This document shows positions 58,457-64,000 of a stretch of DNA of 64,000 nt, piece after piece. Position 1 is the first letter of the stretch. Every line of letters begins with the position of its first letter. Both the position numbers and the translations under genes were made by a program. The notes beneath the pieces are model-generated. The model did not search any database. It was given only the letters and a program-made list of their open reading frames with translations, and was not told where the DNA came from. Origin of the DNA: Odoribacter laneus YIT 12061 (GTDB lineage: Bacteria; Bacteroidota; Bacteroidia; Bacteroidales; Marinifilaceae); assembly GCF_000243215.1 (NCBI RefSeq), contig NZ_JH594596.1:1134859-1198858 (forward strand), in the 5' to 3' direction.

Positions 58457-58508
58457 TTTTCCTGTTTTTATTATCATTGTATCTAAATTTATACTCCATT
58501 ATTTAAAA

Positions 58509-59816
58509 TTAGTTACATTCTTCCTCTTTTACTACTTTTCCTTCCAAATCATAATCATATGTACCACAGATTTTCACCCTATAAAATTCTCCTACCTGTA
58601 AAGGCTTATCCGATTTGACAACAACTTCCGGATCGACTTCCGGAGAATCATATTCTGTACGCCCTATAAAATATCCCTCCTCCTCCCGGTCTATTAATAC
58701 CCACACCGTCTGATCTAACATATTCCGGTTTATCTCTTCTGCAATCTGTTGCTGGATCTTCATAATTTTATCAGCTCTCTTCCTCTTTATCTTTTCCGGT
58801 ATATCATCCAGATAATGCCGATCACAATATGTATCTTCTTCGTGAGAATAAGGAAATACTCCCAAACGTTCAAATTTCATTTCCCGTACAAATTCACATA
58901 ATTCCCGAAAATCTTCTTCCCTTTCTCCCGGATGTCCGGTCATTAAAGTGGTCCTGAGAAAGATTCCAGGCACTTCCTGGCGGATTTTCCGGATCAGGCG
59001 AATGGTCTGTTCTTTGTTTATTCCCCTCCTCATCTTTTCCAGCATCGAATCACTACAATGTTGTAAAGCGATATCCAGATATTTACATACATTTTTCCTT
59101 TCCCGCATGACAGCCAGTAATTCCAGAGGAAAACCCGCCGGATAAGCGTAATGTAATTTTATCCATTTTAATCCTTCTATATCCGCTATCCGATCAATCA
59201 GTTCCGCCAATCTGTTTTTTCCATACAAATCTGTTCCATAATAAGTCAAATCCTGTGCCATCACTAGGATTTCTTTTACTCCACTCCGAACCAGCAAACG
59301 ACATTCTTCCAGAATTTCATCCATTTCCCGGGATTTATATTTTCCAGTCATAAGCGGTATAGCACAATAAGAACAAGTACGATTACATCCCTCTGCAATT
59401 TTCAGATAAGCATAATGAGAAGGAGTAGTTAATACGCGCTGATTTCGGACAGAATCGTCATATTGTTTTCCCAAATATTCCAGTATTCCCTTCCAGTCAA
59501 ATTTGCCGAAATATGCATCCACTTCCGGAATCTCTGCTTCCAAATCCGCTTTATAACGCTGGGAAAGACATCCCATAACCAACACTTTCCGAAGTTTCCC
59601 CGCTTTTTTTCTCTCTATTTGTTCCAGTATAGTATGGATGGATTCTTCCTTTGCATCCCCAATAAAACCGCAAGTGTTAATCACCACGATTTCCGCTTCT
59701 TTCCCTTCCTCCGATAAAGAGGCCTTATAACCAGCTTTTTCCAACTGCTTAAGTAATAATTCCGTATCCACTAAATTTTTGGAACAACCTAAACTAATAA
59801 TGTTTATATACTTCAT
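58509..59816 (-). CDS. rimO: Ribosomal protein S12 methylthiotransferase
   Basis: Radical-SAM enzyme that adds a methylthio group to Asp89 of ribosomal protein S12. The 435-residue product from the ATG at 59816 has the N-terminal methylthiotransferase domain (ISLGCSKNLVDTE, NTCGFIGDAKEES, MGCLSQRY), the radical-SAM motif CNRTCSYCAIP near 145, and a C-terminal TRAM-like domain. RimO rather than MiaB is favoured by GCSKNLVD and YAYP context. The open frame begins at a TTG 9 bases further up. Confidence 0.95.
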   Translation of the reverse strand: MKYINIISLGCSKNLVDTELLLKQLEKAGYKASLSEEGKEAEIVVINTCGFIGDAKEESIHTILEQIERKKAGKLRKVLVMGCLSQRYKADLEAEIPEVDAYFGKFDWKGILEYLGKQYDDSVRNQRVLTTPSHYAYLKIAEGCNRTCSYCAIPLMTGKYKSREMDEILEECRLLVRSGVKEILVMAQDLTYYGTDLYGKNRLAELIDRIADIEGLKWIKLHYAYPAGFPLELLAVMRERKNVCKYLDIALQHCSDSMLEKMRRGINKEQTIRLIRKIRQEVPGIFLRTTLMTGHPGEREEDFRELCEFVREMKFERLGVFPYSHEEDTYCDRHYLDDIPEKIKRKRADKIMKIQQQIAEEINRNMLDQTVWVLIDREEEGYFIGRTEYDSPEVDPEVVVKSDKPLQVGEFYRVKICGTYDYDLEGKVVKEEECN

Positions 59817-59865
59817 TTTCTTCAATACACTAAATTTAATAAGAAAGGCAATATGAATGGAGTGG

Positions 59866-59892
59866 CAAAGGTATAAAAAAACATTATCTTTG
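59866..59892. promoter_or_regulatory. Divergent paired -7 boxes between rimO and the YgiQ-type gene
   Basis: CAAAGGTA at 59866-59873 (TACCTTTG on the minus strand) faces rimO, and TATCTTTG at 59885-59892 faces the plus-strand gene. They are 11 bases apart, in almost symmetrical arrangement, so the two polymerases should compete for overlapping sites. Confidence 0.55.
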
Positions 59893-59910
59893 TAAGCTTA
59901 TACCTGCAGA

Positions 59911-61740
59911 ATGAATAATGAGAATCAATTACAATGGCTTCCGACTTCTGCCAAAGAAGTAAAAGAAAGGGGCTGGGAAAGTCTCGATGTGATCCTTTTT
60001 TCCGGGGATGCCTATGTCGATCATCCTTCTTTCGGGGCCGCTGTCATCGGTCGCCAATTAGAATCTATCGGTCTGAAAGTAGCTATTGTCCCTCAACCCA
60101 ATTGGCAGGATGATTGGCGGGATTTTAAGAAACTGGGACGTCCCCGTCTTTTTTTCGGAGTGAGTGCTGGTTGTATGGATTCTATGGTAAACCATTATAC
60201 AGCAGCAAAACGTAAGCGTTCGAATGATGCTTATACGCCCGGAGGGAAATCCGGTTTCCGGCCGGATATGCCTACCATCGTCTATACCCGGATTTTAAAG
60301 CAATTGTATCCGGATGTACCGGTGATCATCGGAGGGATTGAAGCCTCTTTACGACGGCTCACCCATTACGATTATTGGAAAGATCGTCTACGCCCCTCTA
60401 TTTTGGTAGAAAGTGGCGCAGACATGCTCGTTTATGGAATGGGAGAAAAACCGCTGACGGAACTTTGCAGGTTATTAAAAAGAGAGATTCCGTTCTCAAC
60501 ATTGACAAATATCCCGCAAACTTGTGTATTACGGAATAAAAATGGAAATTATGCAACGAATAAAAAATGGAAAGTCATTCATTTGTTTTCCCACGAGGAA
60601 TGTCTGAAAGATAAAAAAAAACATGCCCGGAATTTTCGTTTTATTGAAGAGGAATCCAACAGCCTGGAAGCAGCAAAGTTAGTTCAAAATGTGGGAGATC
60701 TCCAAGTGATCGTAAATCCTCCCTATCCCCCTATGACAACAGCGGAAATTGACGCTGTATACGCCCTTCCCTTTACGCGGCTTCCTCATCCCCGCTACAA
60801 AGGGAAAGATATTCCTGCGTATAGTATGATCCGGCATTCCCTCACCCTTCACCGGGGATGTTTCGGCGGATGCGCTTTTTGTACGATATCGGCTCATCAA
60901 GGTAAATTTATTTCTTCCCGTTCGGAAAAATCAATTCTGCAAGAACTGAAAAAAATTACAGAAATGCCGGACTTTAAAGGAACCATCAGCGACCTAGGAG
61001 GACCGTCCGCTAATATGTATCGGATGCAAGGGAAAGATTCCTCTTTATGCACCCGCTGTAAAAGAGCATCCTGCACTTTTCCTTCGGTATGCAAAAACTT
61101 AAACACCGATCATTCTGCTCTATTGAATATATATAAGCTGGCCCGAAACCAGAAAAATATCAAACACGTTTTTATCGGATCTGGAATTCGCTATGACCTT
61201 TGTTTACATGATACCGGCAACCCTGCTGTCAATCAAAAAAATACCGAATACCTTCAAAATGTAATCCAATACCATGTTTCCGGTCATTTTAAAGTAGCTC
61301 CGGAACATGTTTCCGAACGAGTTTTACAAGTAATGCGTAAACCTTCTTTTTCCTTATTCTATCAATTAAAAAAACAATTTGACATCCTGAATCAAAAGTA
61401 CGGCCAACAACAACAAATCGTACCTTATTTTATCTCTTCTCATCCGGGATGTCAACTGGAAGATATGGCCGAATTAGAAGCTATTACACGGGATCTGAAT
61501 TTCAAATTAGAACAAGTACAGGATTTTACACCGACACCCATGACATTGGCGACTACTATATATTATACAGGATATCACCCCTATTCGCTAAAAAAACTAC
61601 TTTCCCCCAAAACAGATATTGAAAAAAAACAACAAAATCTATTCTTTTTTTGGTATAAACCTGAAGTACGGGAAAAAATCATCTGGATGTTGAGAAAAAT
61701 GAATCGGACTGATTTGATCTGGAAAATATTTAACAAATAA
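59911..61740 (+). CDS. YgiQ-family radical SAM protein
   Basis: 609 residues, named by similarity to E. coli YgiQ; function unknown. The N-terminus has GWESLDVILFSGDAYVDHPSFGAAVIGRQLE, a B12-binding-like arrangement (UPF0313). The radical-SAM motif is in HRGCFGGCAFCTISAHQGK (CX3CX2C) near 312-318. A second conserved Cys set CTRCKRASCTFPSVCKNL near 380 could hold a further iron-sulfur cluster. KVAPEHVSERVLQVMRKP is also characteristic. The ATG at 59911 gives a normal start. Confidence 0.9.
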   Translation: MNNENQLQWLPTSAKEVKERGWESLDVILFSGDAYVDHPSFGAAVIGRQLESIGLKVAIVPQPNWQDDWRDFKKLGRPRLFFGVSAGCMDSMVNHYTAAKRKRSNDAYTPGGKSGFRPDMPTIVYTRILKQLYPDVPVIIGGIEASLRRLTHYDYWKDRLRPSILVESGADMLVYGMGEKPLTELCRLLKREIPFSTLTNIPQTCVLRNKNGNYATNKKWKVIHLFSHEECLKDKKKHARNFRFIEEESNSLEAAKLVQNVGDLQVIVNPPYPPMTTAEIDAVYALPFTRLPHPRYKGKDIPAYSMIRHSLTLHRGCFGGCAFCTISAHQGKFISSRSEKSILQELKKITEMPDFKGTISDLGGPSANMYRMQGKDSSLCTRCKRASCTFPSVCKNLNTDHSALLNIYKLARNQKNIKHVFIGSGIRYDLCLHDTGNPAVNQKNTEYLQNVIQYHVSGHFKVAPEHVSERVLQVMRKPSFSLFYQLKKQFDILNQKYGQQQQIVPYFISSHPGCQLEDMAELEAITRDLNFKLEQVQDFTPTPMTLATTIYYTGYHPYSLKKLLSPKTDIEKKQQNLFFFWYKPEVREKIIWMLRKMNRTDLIWKIFNK

Positions 61741-61757
61741 CAAATTCAGACGGAAAA

Positions 61758-61788
61758 TTTTATATTCTTTTCCAAATCACTAATTTTG
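61758..61788 (+). promoter_or_regulatory. Candidate promoter of the TPR lipoprotein gene
   Basis: TAATTTTG at 61781-61788 fits the -7 box, with TTTT at 61758-61761 as a weak -33 element at 19-base spacing. Start of transcription would be near 61795, about 33 bases before the ATG. Confidence 0.5.
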
Positions 61789-61827
61789 AAATAAATTAGG
61801 ACAATGAGCTTTTAAAAAGACGGAATT

Positions 61828-62529
61828 ATGAAATACGGGATTTTTATTTTTATACTGTTCACCTTATTGTCTTGCCAGCATAAAGTGAAGCAATTGCACA
61901 AACAAGGTATGGATTATATTTTACAGGAAAAATATGAACAAGCCATTCCTCTATTTTCTAAGGCGATACAAACGGATAAAGATTGGTTGCCCGCTTATTA
62001 TAACCGAGCCATTTGTTATGCCAATACCAAGCAATATCCAGAAGCATTAAAGGATTTTAATTATATTTTAGCCAATTGTCCAGCTCAAGCCGAGGCTTAT
62101 TTCAACCGGGGAATCGTATACGAAAACCTGGGACTTTATTCCAACGCTATAAAAGATTATTCCCGGGCCATTCAATGCCAACCGGATTTGATAACCGCTT
62201 ACCACTACAGAGGTATAGCCCGTTTTTATATGAAAGACTACGATGGAGCACTTTCCGATTATAATCAAGCTATGAATTTAGGACTTTCTGAAACCGGTCT
62301 TTATTTTAACCGGGGAGTTATTTTACAGATAAAAAAGAATTATAAAGCCGCTATACGCGATTATAGCCAGGCAATTCAAATTGATCCTTCCAATCCCAAG
62401 CTCTTTTACAACCGGGCTATTGCAAAAATGTCACTCAATCAAATGGAAGAAGCATTAAAAGATCTGGAAATTGCAGCTCGTTTGGGATATGAGAAAGCGG
62501 AAGAAACCATTCATATCTATTTTAAATAG
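61828..62529 (+). CDS. TPR-repeat lipoprotein
   Basis: 233 residues: signal peptide with lipobox LLSC (Cys16), then about six tetratricopeptide repeats from residue 25 to the end (for example YEQAIPLFSKAIQTDKDW, YPEALKDFNYILANCPAQ, YSNAIKDYSRAIQCQPDL, YKAAIRDYSQAIQIDPSN). The protein consists of little else, so it is probably a periplasmic scaffold. Partner unknown. It follows the radical SAM gene on the same strand by 87 bases and appears to have its own promoter. Confidence 0.85.
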   Translation: MKYGIFIFILFTLLSCQHKVKQLHKQGMDYILQEKYEQAIPLFSKAIQTDKDWLPAYYNRAICYANTKQYPEALKDFNYILANCPAQAEAYFNRGIVYENLGLYSNAIKDYSRAIQCQPDLITAYHYRGIARFYMKDYDGALSDYNQAMNLGLSETGLYFNRGVILQIKKNYKAAIRDYSQAIQIDPSNPKLFYNRAIAKMSLNQMEEALKDLEIAARLGYEKAEETIHIYFK

Positions 62530-62664
62530 CTGTTGCTTCCGAAATTTCAGTTTTCCCACAAAACGATCCAATGTTTCTCCTCCCCCCCGGCCACTGCTAA
62601 AGGCTCCGCAGATTGAAAAAGAAATTTCTGATCTATTTTTGAGTTCGAATCAACTATCTATTAA

Positions 62665-62680
62665 GCAAATAGTTATTTGC
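62665..62680. repeat. 16-base inverted repeat
   Basis: GCAAATA at 62665-62671 and TATTTGC at 62674-62680 are perfect complements around a 2-base centre. Its tight symmetry suits a protein-binding site, but no regulated gene is adjacent. Confidence 0.4.
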
Positions 62681-62911
62681 ATAAATATACATGTCTGAAA
62701 AAATGACCGCTTTTACCCCAATCTTTAAGAATTTGCCAGTACCTTTTAACTGGCATAGACAATAACGGAATAGTTTTTAAGCCCAGATGCCAGAGATACC
62801 AAATGAAAAACACATGGGAAAACGGCAGAATATCTTTTTCTCTGATATTTACAGGGAAATCATTTTGATAGTATTTTAAAAAAAATGTTTCAACAAAGTG
62901 TAAACAAAAAA

Positions 62912-62944
62912 ATTACACAGTAGGGCACGTCCCTACTGTGTAAT
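62912..62944. repeat. Dispersed palindromic repeat, copy 2
   Basis: ATTACACAGTAGGG at 62912-62925 and CCCTACTGTGTAAT at 62931-62944 are exact complements around a 5-base centre (CACGT). Copy 1 is at 54188-54218. Confidence 0.8.
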
Positions 62945-62983
62945 TTGGGAATTTGCTGGATTACACTTTTCTATACCAACACA

Positions 62984-63012
62984 AAAAGGCTATCGCAATG
63001 CGACAGCCTTTT
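62984..63012 (-). terminator. Terminator of the BACON-repeat gene (minus strand)
   Basis: AAAAGGCT at 62984-62991 and AGCCTTTT at 63005-63012 pair exactly, with an inner TCGC...GCGA pairing. On the minus strand the stem ends in CCTTTTTGTGTT. Confidence 0.75.
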
Positions 63013-63037
63013 ATGTTTACAAAAGATAAATCTAAAA

Positions 63038-64000
63038 TTATTCAGCAACAGCTTCTACTGCAGACTGAGCAACTTCGCTTCCGTTTACAGCAGCATTTAT
63101 GCTAGCAGAATTGGAAGATACTTTCGTCATGACCGGATTTTGAGCAAATGGGAAGTCTACAGTGAAATTCAGATAGCCACCCTCTGCATTTTCAATAAAG
63201 TAGCAAAATCCTAGATAAGTAGCTTTAGTACCACCTGACAAAGAAACTTCTTGTCCTACCCATTCTACTTTGTCTCCATTTAATATACCAGCCATACAAG
63301 CGCTTGTCTCAGGATTGGCCGTAGTAACATAAGAAAATTTACCACCAGTACTCGGAATTAAACCTGTTAAATGAACCGGATAAACTATTCCATCAGAGTC
63401 TGTATAGGTTCCCAAATCTTGTTCGGTATAGATAGCAACAGCATGCTGATCAGGAATATATTTCATTGTAAAGGCATACTTCGCATCGGTAGCTACTACA
63501 GATTTACCCCAACCTGCAACGGTATAACTTTCTCCAGCTACTTTCTGAGCAATTACAATCGTGTAATTTCCTTCTAAAGCACTGGAGCTTACAGTCCATG
63601 TTCCGATATAATCTTCATAAGAAATTACTTTCGGAGCAGCCTGATTCACCGTAATCTCAGCGGTTTTTTCACCCATAGTCAGGGTTACTTTAGCGGTACG
63701 GGCTTCTGCGGTATTAGCAGCAGCATTCAAGGTTACTTTCCCTTCTGCAGCTGTAGCTGTCAACCAACTTTCGCTGGAAGCAGCGGTAAATGTAGCCGTA
63801 GCTGTCACTTTTACTACTTCTTCTCCGCCTTCAGCCGTAAAATCTACCTGTGTTTTTTCAGGAGTTAATTCGTCAACCGGAGCTTCTTTACCAGCTTGGG
63901 TTACCGTTACATTGACAGTTTGTTCACCAGCCGTAAAGGTAACTTTAGCCGTACGGATTTGGGTTTCTTCATTGGCCGTAACTGTTACGGTTGCCTCAGC
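63038..64000 (-). CDS. BACON-repeat exported or surface protein, 5' truncated by window edge
   Basis: The frame is open to the right edge; the open frame's first codon at 63808 is an internal GTG, so the true start lies outside. Visible protein is about 320 residues. Two BACON-type Ig-like repeats are seen: TANEETQIRTAKVTFTAGEQ...TQAG near the edge, then FTAASSESWLTATAAEGKV with NTAEARTAKVTLTMGEKTAEITVNQAAP. The last 180 residues (ISYEDYIGTWTVSSSALEGNYTIVI...) form a unique beta-rich C-terminal domain. BACON repeats often belong to glycan-binding or surface lipoproteins of Bacteroidetes. Confidence 0.85.
   Translation of the reverse strand, partial: AEATVTVTANEETQIRTAKVTFTAGEQTVNVTVTQAGKEAPVDELTPEKTQVDFTAEGGEEVVKVTATATFTAASSESWLTATAAEGKVTLNAAANTAEARTAKVTLTMGEKTAEITVNQAAPKVISYEDYIGTWTVSSSALEGNYTIVIAQKVAGESYTVAGWGKSVVATDAKYAFTMKYIPDQHAVAIYTEQDLGTYTDSDGIVYPVHLTGLIPSTGGKFSYVTTANPETSACMAGILNGDKVEWVGQEVSLSGGTKATYLGFCYFIENAEGGYLNFTVDFPFAQNPVMTKVSSNSASINAAVNGSEVAQSAVEAVAE

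Larger units (their letters stand above)
62530..63037. other. 508-base gene-free region
   Basis: No coding sequence recognised. It contains a 16-base inverted repeat GCAAATA-GT-TATTTGC at 62665-62680, a second copy of a dispersed palindrome at 62912-62944 and the terminator at 62984-63012. Confidence 0.6.

Overview
The window looks like an ordinary chromosomal stretch of a Bacteroidales bacterium. I infer this from gene families and their architecture (LTA-synthase-like sulfatase, DUF2851, 315-residue NusB, fused formiminotransferase-cyclodeaminase, K+-type membrane pyrophosphatase, BACON-repeat surface protein), from many genes preceded by the Bacteroidetes -7 box TAnnTTTG, and from the scarcity of Shine-Dalgarno sequences. 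The gene set would fit Odoribacter or a relative, but that placement is a guess. No rRNA, tRNA, CRISPR array, prophage or transposase gene was seen. Both edge genes are cut: PBP2 on the left, a BACON protein on the right.

Layout. 1-2885: cell elongation genes mrdA (PBP2) and rodA. 3007-6118: hutI and a fused ftcD, the end of histidine degradation, which delivers one-carbon units to tetrahydrofolate; fhs at 33 kb can work on the same folate pool. 6332-8974: Ca2+-type P-ATPase. 9128-14467 (minus): biotin operon, a small Cys-rich ORF, then bioB-bioA-bioF-bioG-bioC, with no bioD. 14707-17682: a 991-residue response-regulator/PEP-synthase-like fusion. 17759-18281: a compound inverted-repeat element. 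18363-20406: queC-queD-queE for preQ0. 20417-22339 (minus): recQ. 22635-28181: guaB, then a SurA-type chaperone pair and an OstA-like protein (envelope biogenesis). 28353-33126: conserved Bacteroidetes envelope and unknown proteins. 33164-38078: fhs, a membrane metallophosphoesterase and a SpoIIE-type phosphatase sensor.

38075-44731 (minus): recN-fabI-exonuclease-dnaB-sulfatase. 44935-45882: nusB. 46063-48651 (minus): gyrB and a LOG-family protein. 48980-53751 (minus): a cluster of four secreted or lipoprotein genes (CsgG/LpoB-like, an LPP20-like lipoprotein, a related exported protein, a transglutaminase-like protein), the best candidate for an undescribed envelope system. 53752-54571: a long gene-free gap with a palindromic repeat also found at 62.9 kb. 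54572-57301 (minus): hppA and a bacterioferritin-like protein. 57701-59816 (minus): META-domain lipoprotein and rimO. 59911-62529: YgiQ-type radical SAM protein and a TPR lipoprotein. 63038-64000 (minus): BACON-repeat protein.

The strongest non-gene signals are the element at 17759-18281, built of two 190-bp structured units in inverted orientation whose stems differ in sequence but keep pairing, and the 33-bp palindrome present twice.
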